A stretch of 6,320 nt of DNA, taken from an uncultured Muribaculaceae bacterium (GTDB lineage: Bacteria; Bacteroidota; Bacteroidia; Bacteroidales; Muribaculaceae). The DNA lies in assembly GCA_910587185.1 (NCBI GenBank), contig CAJULY010000036.1, positions 1 through 6,320 on the forward strand. Reading direction: 5' to 3'. Below, one piece after another: positions 1 to 6,310 of this stretch; the stretch's first letter is position 1; each line of letters begins with the position of its first letter. A program made the translations under genes and the position numbers. The notes below the pieces were generated by a model that ran no database searches, was not told the DNA's origin, and worked only from the letters and a program-made list of their open reading frames with translations.

Positions 1-21
1 GTAACCGCCCCTTCAACGAAG

Positions 22-56
22 AAGACTCTGCGAAATCTTTCGCGGAGTCTTTTTTT
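22..56 (+). terminator. Rho-independent terminator of a gene upstream of the window
   Basis: A 14-bp stem (22-35 with 38-51, one G-T wobble, minimal two-base loop as written) runs straight into a T tract at 50-56. This is the classic intrinsic-terminator form. The T tract lies on the plus-strand side only, so it ends a plus-strand transcript entering from the left. The triplet TAA at 2-4 could be that gene's stop codon, but this cannot be shown from four bases. Confidence 0.9.
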
Positions 57-58
57 GT

Positions 59-87
59 ATCAGCCCGATCTGACTGATCGGGCTGAT
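59..87. repeat. Perfect hairpin between two convergent transcription units
   Basis: A perfect inverted repeat has a 12-bp stem (59-70 with 76-87) and a five-base loop (71-75). It starts eight bases after the upstream terminator stem and ends just past the last codon of the minus-strand epimerase remnant. Neither flank has a T tract, so it is not a textbook terminator on either strand. It may be the decayed terminator of the minus-strand gene or a back-up hairpin for the plus-strand terminator. Confidence 0.7.
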
Positions 88-92
88 TGGTT

Positions 93-388
93 TCAGTGAG
101 AGATGAGATCGAAGAAGCGTTATACTCCCTCTTCAACCGGGATGGTTGCCCCGAAGCCGAATTCCGCTTTAAGGAGTGATATCTGCATGCGTTGAAAGCA
201 CTCGTTCGGCTGCATTTCAACGAGCTGCAGATTTGCCGATTTTCCTGCCGTTTTTCTATAATTCTGATTAAATCGAGGAGGAAATACCGGTTTTGAATTT
301 CCGATGTTATATACGGCATGAGAGGGCTATTTTCGCCATGTTTTCCTTTAGCTATTCTTACTAGTGCATCGACAATGTCATCAGATGC
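93..388 (-). pseudogene. Decayed C-terminal fragment of a nucleotide-sugar epimerase (UDP-glucuronate 4-epimerase/CapI type)
   Basis: Reading the minus strand from about 388 to 93 gives consecutive pieces that match the C-terminal end of SDR-type UDP-glucuronate epimerases, split between two frames. They are DDIVDALVRIAKG...SPLMPY (382-311), AVYNIGNSKPV (317-285), YFLLDLIRIIEK (286-251), then TAGKSANLQLVEMQPNE...LLKAEFGFGATIPVEEGV (251-123). A TAA at 122-120 interrupts the final helix, which continues as RFFDLISH to a TGA at 95-93. The landmarks YxDDIV, YNIGNS-P, LPMQPGD (here VEMQPNE) and FGF-P-T-I--G are family hallmarks as I know them. About the last 95 residues remain of a protein usually near 350; the Rossmann NAD-binding part and catalytic YxxxK are absent. 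Intact homologues make sugar nucleotides for capsule or exopolysaccharide. At least three frame changes and one nonsense codon mean it is dead. Its upstream end lies beside the sigma operon promoter, so the rest was deleted or displaced. Confidence 0.85.
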
Positions 389-392
389 TTAT

Positions 393-400
393 TATTTTTG
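393..400 (+). promoter_or_regulatory. Candidate -7 box of the sigma operon promoter
   Basis: TATTTTTG fits the Bacteroidetes primary-sigma -7 consensus TAnnTTTG and lies 51 bases before the sigma start codon, so a start site near 407 would give a leader of about 45 bases. No clear TTTG -33 element is present 19-21 bases upstream, so this is a partial match. If real, the promoter sits directly against the broken end of the epimerase remnant. Confidence 0.4.
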
Positions 401-451
401 TAACGTTTATGGTACTTATGTGTCTTAGAAGTATGAGATTATTTAATAAGC

Positions 452-916
452 ATGAATAACGACGAGTTTAAGGCTAAAATACAACCTCATTACAGGCTCA
501 TGTATCGAGTCGCGGTCTCCGTTTTGAGAAATGACGATGAGGCCGCAGATGCAGTGCATGATGCTGTTCTGAAACTTTTTGAAAAACGGAATCACCTTGA
601 ATATATATCAAATATAAAACAGTATTGCCTTAGCGTTGTGCGCAATACATGCCTTAATATCATACGAGACCGGAAAGTATATATCGACATTAATGAACTT
701 AAAGATATAGAATCCAATGAAAATGCGCATAACACTATTGAGTACAGTGACATATCAAATAGCATAACAAGGGTACTCGAACGTTTGCCTGATGATCAGA
801 AGATGGTATTTCAGCTGAGTGCTTTCGGCGGTTTTTCAAACACCGAAATTGCCAATATGCTTGGCATTACACAAGGAAACGTGCGTGTGATTCTAAGCAG
901 AGTCCGAAAAAAATAA
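452..916 (+). CDS. ECF-type RNA polymerase sigma factor (sigma-70 family)
   Basis: This 154-residue protein has the two domains of an ECF sigma factor and little else. Region 2 spans residues 9-75, with the amphipathic helix DDEAADAVHDAVLKLFEKR that binds core polymerase and the -10 element. Region 4 spans about 104-153 and contains the RLPDDQKMVFQL lead-in and the helix-turn-helix FSNTEIANMLGITQGNVRV ending in an SRVRKK recognition tail. The linker of about 28 residues is acidic and variable, as is usual. It is at the short end for the family but complete. The ATG is preceded by an A/T-rich stretch with no Shine-Dalgarno site, normal for Bacteroidetes. It is the first gene of a tight operon; the next start codon is 24 bases past its stop. 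By family knowledge it should redirect RNA polymerase, probably to this operon and possibly others, when released from the membrane protein encoded next. The inducing signal is unknown. Confidence 0.95.
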   Translation: MNNDEFKAKIQPHYRLMYRVAVSVLRNDDEAADAVHDAVLKLFEKRNHLEYISNIKQYCLSVVRNTCLNIIRDRKVYIDINELKDIESNENAHNTIEYSDISNSITRVLERLPDDQKMVFQLSAFGGFSNTEIANMLGITQGNVRVILSRVRKK

Positions 917-940
917 AAGTATTGATCTAAAAAACATGAT

Positions 941-1588
941 ATGACGCCGGATAAAATTAAATTATTGCTTGAAAGTTACTACTCAGGGGATATTTCGCCT
1001 GATGATTATGAGATATTGCTTTCAACGATGAGAGAGGCAAAAAATTTGCCTCCTGAACTTGAAAATGAGTGCAGAATGTTGTTAACTGTGGATTCATACG
1101 AGCCTGTAATGCCCGACGGTTTGGAAAAGATGCTCGATGAAGCAATTGACAAGAGATTCAGAAAGTCACATAATACATTAATTATGTTATTATCCGGCGC
1201 CGCTGCAGCCGTGTTGATAATCTGCATAACCATCGGAATGCTTAAACTCATTAATAATAAAGATTTGTCGGACTCAGAATACATCGCGGAAAGCGCTGGC
1301 GGACATAAAGAACCGTTACCTGATGCATTGCCGACTGCAGGGACTGCTTCAGAATTTGAGAAAATATCTGAATCTATAGAAACTAAATCGGCAGATAAGG
1401 CAGTTCCATTAAAAAGCATGGAGGAATATGCCGTTCCGGAAATGAGTGACGAGGAAATTGATAAAGCCGCAAAGATAGTAGATGAATCGTTGTTGGATTT
1501 ATTATCAACTATCCACGAGGCTCAAAATGAGGTTGCTAAATCTTTAGAGAATATACAGACAAATCATACTACGGATATTAACAATTAA
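941..1588 (+). CDS. Single-pass membrane protein, probable anti-sigma factor
   Basis: This 215-residue protein lies directly after the ECF sigma gene. Residues 1-50 form a helical cytoplasmic region beginning with the pattern LLESYYSGDISPDDYEILLS, which resembles the short leading domain of many Bacteroidetes proteins paired with ECF sigmas. Residues 56-76 (VMPDGLEKMLDEAIDKRFRK) recall the P-GLE--L---ID juxtamembrane segment of the same group. One transmembrane helix lies at about 79-102, preceded by basic residues, giving an inside N terminus. The remaining 110 or so residues are periplasmic, low-complexity and acidic at first, then helical from about 155 to 203. No FecR domain and no Cys/His zinc-binding anti-sigma motif is visible. 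The role is inferred from position and topology: it would hold the sigma factor at the membrane until a periplasmic cue arrives. Its stop lies four bases before the next start codon, so translation is probably coupled. Confidence 0.75.
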   Translation: MTPDKIKLLLESYYSGDISPDDYEILLSTMREAKNLPPELENECRMLLTVDSYEPVMPDGLEKMLDEAIDKRFRKSHNTLIMLLSGAAAAVLIICITIGMLKLINNKDLSDSEYIAESAGGHKEPLPDALPTAGTASEFEKISESIETKSADKAVPLKSMEEYAVPEMSDEEIDKAAKIVDESLLDLLSTIHEAQNEVAKSLENIQTNHTTDINN

Positions 1589-1592
1589 CGAT

Positions 1593-2132
1593 ATGAAACA
1601 ATTTATTACAGTGGTTTTCGCAATTGCATTATTATTGGGAGGCAGTGTGTCTGCGCAGAACATACCCGGTAATGGAAACATGTCACTTAAAAAAAACAGA
1701 ACTGAAATCATGGCTTATATTTCCTCGCTCCCAAATGTGAGCGTTACTTATCTCACAAAATCCATGCTTCAAAAGCTCCCTAAGGGGAAAGCGGAAAGTC
1801 CTCTGTCTGTACTTGTCAATAAAGGAGGATTGGAATCCGTCAGAGTGTTTCAACTTGGGAGCGCGGAAGCGGAAGCAGCGGGCAAAAAACTTATAGATAC
1901 TTACATCTACGACACGTCCGAGTTTAATTATGCGGAATTGCTTATGTCGCAGAGGGATGATACCAGCGAAGTTGTCATATACGGATTCCCCATACATAAT
2001 GATACGTCTTATTACAGGACAATATTGATGTTTTATAAAGCAACGGGTAAGAAAACCATGCTTATAATTCTTTCCGGTAAAATTCACGAGAACACTATTT
2101 CAGAACTTATTGACTCGTTTTCAAATAACTAA
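1593..2132 (+). CDS. Secreted DUF4252-like protein
   Basis: This 179-residue protein has a clear Sec signal peptide: a basic start, hydrophobic core at residues 6-17, and probable type I cleavage after VSA at 21. There is no lipobox cysteine, so a soluble periplasmic or exported protein is expected. The mature part carries features of DUF4252 (a Bacteroidetes family of unknown function): a helix followed by VSVTYLTKSMLQKLP, then a strand reading LESVRVFQLGS, and a C-terminal strand-helix unit, KKTMLIILSGKIHENTISEL. The DUF4252 label comes from recalled sequence patterns, not a profile search. It is encoded four bases after the anti-sigma candidate and 32 bases before the barrel gene. That suggests it works between them, for example as a periplasmic partner or sensor, but no biochemical role is established by the sequence. 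Confidence 0.75.
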   Translation: MKQFITVVFAIALLLGGSVSAQNIPGNGNMSLKKNRTEIMAYISSLPNVSVTYLTKSMLQKLPKGKAESPLSVLVNKGGLESVRVFQLGSAEAEAAGKKLIDTYIYDTSEFNYAELLMSQRDDTSEVVIYGFPIHNDTSYYRTILMFYKATGKKTMLIILSGKIHENTISELIDSFSNN

Positions 2133-2164
2133 AAATTGATAACCAACCATTACCCCTATGTGAC

Positions 2165-5035
2165 ATGAATACAATATTTCGTATATTTCTCACAGCCTTA
2201 ATTTATAGCCTGTCAACCACTACTCTTGCAAGTAATAAAATAACCTTGCGAGGACATTTATATGACAGAGCTTCAGACACGCAATTGTTTGTCGTCAATG
2301 TCCGCCTGCTGAACGCGCAAGATAGCACGGAATTAGTTCATGCGGAAGCAGATGGCGAATACGATGGACCAGTAAAAGGGCAGTTTATACGGAAGTCTAT
2401 ATTCATTTTTCCGGAAGTTGACAGAAACAAGAAATACATTTTGGAATTTACCCGTGAAAACTACGAGCCATTGTATCTCAACATAGATCCTGCGTCAATT
2501 TCCGATAGGGTTGACAACATGAATCTTGGTAAGATCTACATGAAAAGAAAGGCTAAGATGCTTGACGAAATAGTTGTAAAAGCATCCAAAGTCATATTTT
2601 ATAACAAAGGCGACACTATCATTTATAATGCGGATGCGTTTGTGCTTGCTGAGGGCAGTATGCTCGACGCTCTTATACGACAGATGCCCGGAGTTGAACT
2701 CAAAGATGGAGGTAAGATTTATGTAAATGGCAAGTATGTTGAGAATTTACTGCTAAACGGGCAGGATTTCTTTAAGGGGAATCACCAGATGATGCTTGAT
2801 AATCTGGGAACTTACACAGTAAAGAATATCGCTGTTTACGAACGGCAGGACGAAATGGACAAAATCATGGGTAAAGATTTCGGAGAAAGACATCTTTCCA
2901 TGGATGTTCGGCTAAAAAAGGAATATAATCAGGGACTGCTCACAAATATTGAAGCAGGCTACGGCACAAGCGACAGATATCTCGGCCGTTTGTTTGGGCT
3001 TTGGTATTCTGATATTGCACGACTATCTCTATATGGCAATGCCAATAATCTAAGTGACAACCGTAAACCTGGGCAGGACACCGACTTCAATCCCGGTTCC
3101 ATGCAGTCGGGCGATTTTAAGACATTCCAAGGAGGTCTTGACTACTGGGCAAAGATACCGTACAAAGATATATCTATTTCAGGAGACGTCATGGCCACTC
3201 ATCAGACTGTAACAGACAATCGGAGTGTCTTTATCACAAACTTCCTGTCAGGAGGTGATACTTACGGATACTCCTACAACCGGTCGAGGAACAAATCCCT
3301 GTCATTGACAACCTCTCATTCACTTGAAATCCAGAGGACGAAATGGAATTTAAAGGTTAATCCAGGCTTCAGGTATCTGAAAAATAATGACTTTTCCAGT
3401 CTTTCTTCTGCCGTATTTTCAAAAGAATGGAATGATTTGGGAAAGGAGGTCATTGACAATATCTACGACGGAGCTTCCCCTGAGGTGCTTAACTCAATAC
3501 TCAACAGAAGCCTGGATGATAATAAAAGGCTTGGGCACAGTATGGATGCGAATATATCTGTTAACGGGAAAGTCAAGATGCACAATGATGTTGACGCGAT
3601 TGCGTACCTCGTCTCAGGAAATTACAGTCGTCATCATTATGACAAATTTCAAAGATATATTCTCAATTTCGGTAGCACACCGACGCCATCCGACTATTTT
3701 GACCGATATTTCGACAATACTCCCAACTATCACTGGTCTGGGAAAGGCTCTGTCGGCTATATATGGGCAATTAGACCCGGAATGTTTCTTGACTCGAGGT
3801 ATGAATATGAATACAAATATTCTCATGAAGTTTCTGACTTATACCGCTTGGATAATCTGTATAATTCTGCCGGCGATAATCGACCGTTGGGTTGGTTGCC
3901 TTCAAAAATGGAATATGATGCCTCTTTGGATCCCGACAACAGTTTTGACAGCAACAAGAGGGAAAACTATCATTCCATCAACTTCAAATGGACATGGTCG
4001 CCTAAGGGGAAACTATACTTCTCGCTTAATCTGCCTATCGTTTACAGGAATCAGCATATCCACTATGTTCGAGGGAATATAAATACGTTCTTCTCAAGAA
4101 ATAAGACATATATTGGCAATGCGTCTTTTGATTTCAATTATTTGGGAAGAGTTCATCGGTTTTATTTCACATATAGCAGGAAAGTGTCTTCACCGGATCT
4201 TGTGGATATGGTAGAATTCAAGAACGCCCTTGACCCCCTGAATGTTCGTCTCGGCAATCCTGAGTTGAGTGACGAAAAGGTTCATAATTTCAGTATTAGA
4301 TATAGAAAGGATTCTAAAAAGTATCAGAGCTATAGACTTTATGCTACAATTTTGCAAGATGCGATTGCGTATGGATATGGATACGACCCATCAACCGGAG
4401 TAAAAACCGGTAAAATGTATAATGTCAATGGAAATTACATGTTGGGTCTGTCACAATATTTTTCATTTGGCTTCGGTTCAATGGAGCGGTTCAGATTTGG
4501 GAACACAACGACCTTTGACTACCGTCGCAGTGCGGATTTTATCAGCGAGGACACATCATCCCCAATGAAAAATAAAGTTGGGAATGTATTATTTAGTGAA
4601 AATTTAGAGCTCTCCTATACATTCGCTAAAAATAAGATTACGCTCAATGGTGAAGGCCGGCTTAGTCACTTTTCAAGCAAGCAGACCAATTTCAAGAATT
4701 TCATGGCCAAGGATTTTCGCTATGGGATTAGAGGCGATTTCTCACTTCCACTCGGCTTTGGACTGTCAACAGACTTTACCGTTTACACAAGAAGAGGCTA
4801 TTCAGATTTGTCACTCAACAAAACAAATTTTGTATGGAACGCTCGGGCAACCTATACAATACTGAACGGTCAGTTGACATTCATGGTTGATGGCTTCGAC
4901 ATACTGCATAATCTGAACAATGTGTTTTACAGCGTGAACGCACAAGCAAGAACCGAAACCTATACAAATGTTCTTCCACGATATGTGATGTTTCATGTCC
5001 AGCTGAAATTTCACAAAGCGCCAAAAAAGAAATAG
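2165..5035 (+). CDS. Outer-membrane beta-barrel protein with carboxypeptidase-regulatory-like and TonB-receptor-like plug domains
   Basis: This 956-residue outer-membrane protein is intact. A signal peptide covers residues 1-22 (TTLA then SNK). Residues 26-127 form an Ig-like carboxypeptidase-regulatory-type domain (ITLRGHLYD...LNIDPASI...LGKIYMKRK). Residues 133-252 are the plug, with the hallmark stretch ASKVIFYNKGDTIIYNADAF, then EGSMLDALIRQMPGVELKDG, IYVNGKYVENLLLNGQDFF and TVKNIAVYERQDE. From about 255 to the end are alternating amphipathic strands rich in Tyr, Phe and Asn, as in the OMP_b-brl_3 (PF14905) family. The C terminus YVMFHVQLKFHK resembles a BAM beta-signal, followed by a short basic tail. 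Unlike SusC, it has no adjacent SusD gene, and no TonB box could be pointed out with confidence. The family is related to TonB-dependent receptors, so uptake or surface signalling is possible; the substrate is unknown. It is the last gene of the sigma operon and likely its main output. Confidence 0.92.
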   Translation: MNTIFRIFLTALIYSLSTTTLASNKITLRGHLYDRASDTQLFVVNVRLLNAQDSTELVHAEADGEYDGPVKGQFIRKSIFIFPEVDRNKKYILEFTRENYEPLYLNIDPASISDRVDNMNLGKIYMKRKAKMLDEIVVKASKVIFYNKGDTIIYNADAFVLAEGSMLDALIRQMPGVELKDGGKIYVNGKYVENLLLNGQDFFKGNHQMMLDNLGTYTVKNIAVYERQDEMDKIMGKDFGERHLSMDVRLKKEYNQGLLTNIEAGYGTSDRYLGRLFGLWYSDIARLSLYGNANNLSDNRKPGQDTDFNPGSMQSGDFKTFQGGLDYWAKIPYKDISISGDVMATHQTVTDNRSVFITNFLSGGDTYGYSYNRSRNKSLSLTTSHSLEIQRTKWNLKVNPGFRYLKNNDFSSLSSAVFSKEWNDLGKEVIDNIYDGASPEVLNSILNRSLDDNKRLGHSMDANISVNGKVKMHNDVDAIAYLVSGNYSRHHYDKFQRYILNFGSTPTPSDYFDRYFDNTPNYHWSGKGSVGYIWAIRPGMFLDSRYEYEYKYSHEVSDLYRLDNLYNSAGDNRPLGWLPSKMEYDASLDPDNSFDSNKRENYHSINFKWTWSPKGKLYFSLNLPIVYRNQHIHYVRGNINTFFSRNKTYIGNASFDFNYLGRVHRFYFTYSRKVSSPDLVDMVEFKNALDPLNVRLGNPELSDEKVHNFSIRYRKDSKKYQSYRLYATILQDAIAYGYGYDPSTGVKTGKMYNVNGNYMLGLSQYFSFGFGSMERFRFGNTTTFDYRRSADFISEDTSSPMKNKVGNVLFSENLELSYTFAKNKITLNGEGRLSHFSSKQTNFKNFMAKDFRYGIRGDFSLPLGFGLSTDFTVYTRRGYSDLSLNKTNFVWNARATYTILNGQLTFMVDGFDILHNLNNVFYSVNAQARTETYTNVLPRYVMFHVQLKFHKAPKKK

Positions 5036-5098
5036 ATATTCAAACATTTTTGATTCGTTAAAATAAGTCTTGACCGGATTAAGATTTTTAGGCTAAGG

Positions 5099-5132
5099 TG
5101 TTGGGCTTGTATTCCACATAACAAGTCCAACA
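5099..5132 (+). terminator. Hairpin after the operon, possible terminator
   Basis: An inverted repeat has a 12-bp stem (5099-5110 with 5121-5132, one G-T wobble) and a 10-base loop. It lies 64 bases past the barrel stop codon. Only three T residues follow, so it is a weak intrinsic terminator at best. Position favours it as the 3' end of the sigma operon transcript, since no other strong hairpin occurs before the next promoter. Confidence 0.5.
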
Positions 5133-5200
5133 TTTACGTCTCACACGACTTCGGCAACTCTTTCAAGTTTGTCCTAAAATAATTAACGTGAGTCCGATAT

Positions 5201-5230
5201 GAAAATTTTATGGCCCCATAATAAAATTTC
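5201..5230. repeat. AT-rich inverted repeat with alternative pairings
   Basis: AAATTTTAT at 5203-5211 is perfectly complementary to ATAAAATTT at 5221-5229. Nested over the loop is a second short palindrome, TATGG (5209-5213) with CCATA (5216-5220). The two pairings exclude each other in part. It lies about 30-60 bases upstream of the phosphoesterase promoter, so it could be an operator-like site or an RNA fold. No function can be assigned. Confidence 0.4.
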
Positions 5231-5261
5231 AGGAATGATCCGCGAAAGATGAATGATTAAA

Positions 5262-5294
5262 TTGGGGATATTTATGTGTAAATGATTAACTTTG
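5262..5294 (+). promoter_or_regulatory. Bacteroidales-type promoter of the phosphoesterase gene
   Basis: TAACTTTG at 5287-5294 matches the -7 consensus TAnnTTTG exactly. A TTG at 5262-5264 is a plausible -33 element with a 22-base spacer, slightly longer than the usual 19-21. A start site around 5301 would leave a leader of only about 18 bases before the ATG at 5319. The promoter appears intact although the gene it serves is broken. Confidence 0.6.
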
Positions 5295-5318
5295 TAATTC
5301 ATTATCTCATAATAGGCA

Positions 5319-6310
5319 ATGTTGAAATCAGTGCTTTCTTTTGTGGCTCTTGCTGTTACTTTGTCGGCTGCAGTAGAGCATAAGGGCATAGTTTTCGCGG
5401 ATTCCAACGCTAACGGCGTGATGGATCGGGGAGAGCTTCCTTTGAAGGGTGTGGTCATAATGTAGTGGAAACAGACCGGAACGGCAATTTTATTCTTCCA
5501 GGCCATTAGGGAGAAAGATTCATATACATTACGACTCCTTCAGGTTTTATGACCGACAACGGTCATTGGCGTAAAATCGATAATAATGATTCAGCTTATT
5601 CTTTCGGTCTGATACCTTATAACCCTCGTATTTCCAAGGACGGTTCCCATCGGTTCATACATCTGACGGACACTGAAATCTTCAATACCACAGGGAATGA
5701 GCTCTGGGTGAAGAACATTCACGATTATTCAACATCGGAGCCAATATCGTTCGTGATTCATACCGGAGATATCTGTTATGAAAAAGGACTGAAGGAACAC
5801 ATCGGCTTGCTCAATGCGAAGACTGCCGGTGTACCGGTTTTCTATTGCATAGGTAATCATGATCTTGTGAAAGGGAAATACGGCGAGGAACTTTTCGAAA
5901 GCATTTACGGTCCGAGTTATTATTCCTTTGACGTGGCCGGTACGCATTATGTGGTAACCCCTATGGCGGGCGGCGACCATAAGCCCGGATACACGAAAGA
6001 TGGTGTCGCAGCATGGCTTGAGAATGATCTGGCACATGTGAAACCCGGCACCCCCGTAATCGTTTTCTATCATGATATACTCTCATATACCCCTGAATTT
6101 GTATATGGAGGAAAGAACAAGAGTGTAAATCTGAACGACCATAATCTCAAGGCGAATATCTACGGCCACTGGCATAATAACATAATCCGCCGTCAGGGCG
6201 ACGTGATGACAGTCTGCACATCGACTCTCGACAAGGGCGGAATTGACCATTCGACGAGCGCCTACCGCTACCCTTTACCCACAAATAGGCGCCTGTTGGG
6301 CATCGCGTAG
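5319..6310 (+). pseudogene. Disrupted calcineurin-like metallophosphoesterase with N-terminal Cna-B-like domain
   Basis: The gene opens with a signal peptide (MLKSVLSFVALAVTLSAA) and a MetallophosN-like domain carrying a DSNANGVMDRGE calcium-type loop. The frame stops at TAG 5463-5465 after 48 codons. The same protein resumes one frame over from 5459 as NVVETDRNGNFILPGH, meets a second TAG at 5507-5509, and then reads on as GERFIYITTPSGFMTDNGHW through the catalytic domain. Catalytic motifs are present: DTE at 5669 (motif I, where Asp-x-His is usual), GDICYE at 5765, GNHD at 5852-5863, YHDIL near 6071, and GHWH at 6164-6175. Family-like sequence ends with STSAYR at 6268; the last 13 codons to the TAG at 6308-6310 look foreign, and the expected C-terminal domain is missing from the window. 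An ATG at 5549 could give a 253-residue fragment without signal peptide. Intact relatives are secreted phosphoesterases. Loss of a few bases near 5459 plus a nonsense change best explain the damage; sequencing error is the alternative. Confidence 0.82.

Noticed and set aside
1006..1419. Minus-strand open frame of 137 codons opposite the anti-sigma candidate
   Set aside because: It lies fully antisense to a well-supported gene, has no recognisable domain, and has no promoter or operon context.
1683..2087. Minus-strand open frame of 134 codons opposite the DUF4252-like gene
   Set aside because: The composition is that of an antisense shadow, with many Cys, His and Arg residues and no family resemblance.
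3387..4082. Plus-strand frame of 231 codons inside the barrel gene
   Set aside because: It overlaps the intact barrel frame throughout and reads as an out-of-frame translation rich in Thr, Ile, Met and Trp, with no domain pattern.
5133..5198. Possible gene remnant or small RNA between the hairpin and the AT-rich repeat
   Set aside because: Reading all frames gave only short broken stretches with no family resemblance, and no fold or promoter stood out.
5199..5252. Short plus-strand frame of 17 codons after the inverted repeat
   Set aside because: It is too short, has no recognisable product, and starts inside the repeat; chance is sufficient.
5183..5506. Minus-strand open frame of 107 codons over the phosphoesterase 5' end
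   Set aside because: It lies opposite the promoter, signal peptide and Cna-B-like domain of the phosphoesterase, which give a better explanation of the sequence.
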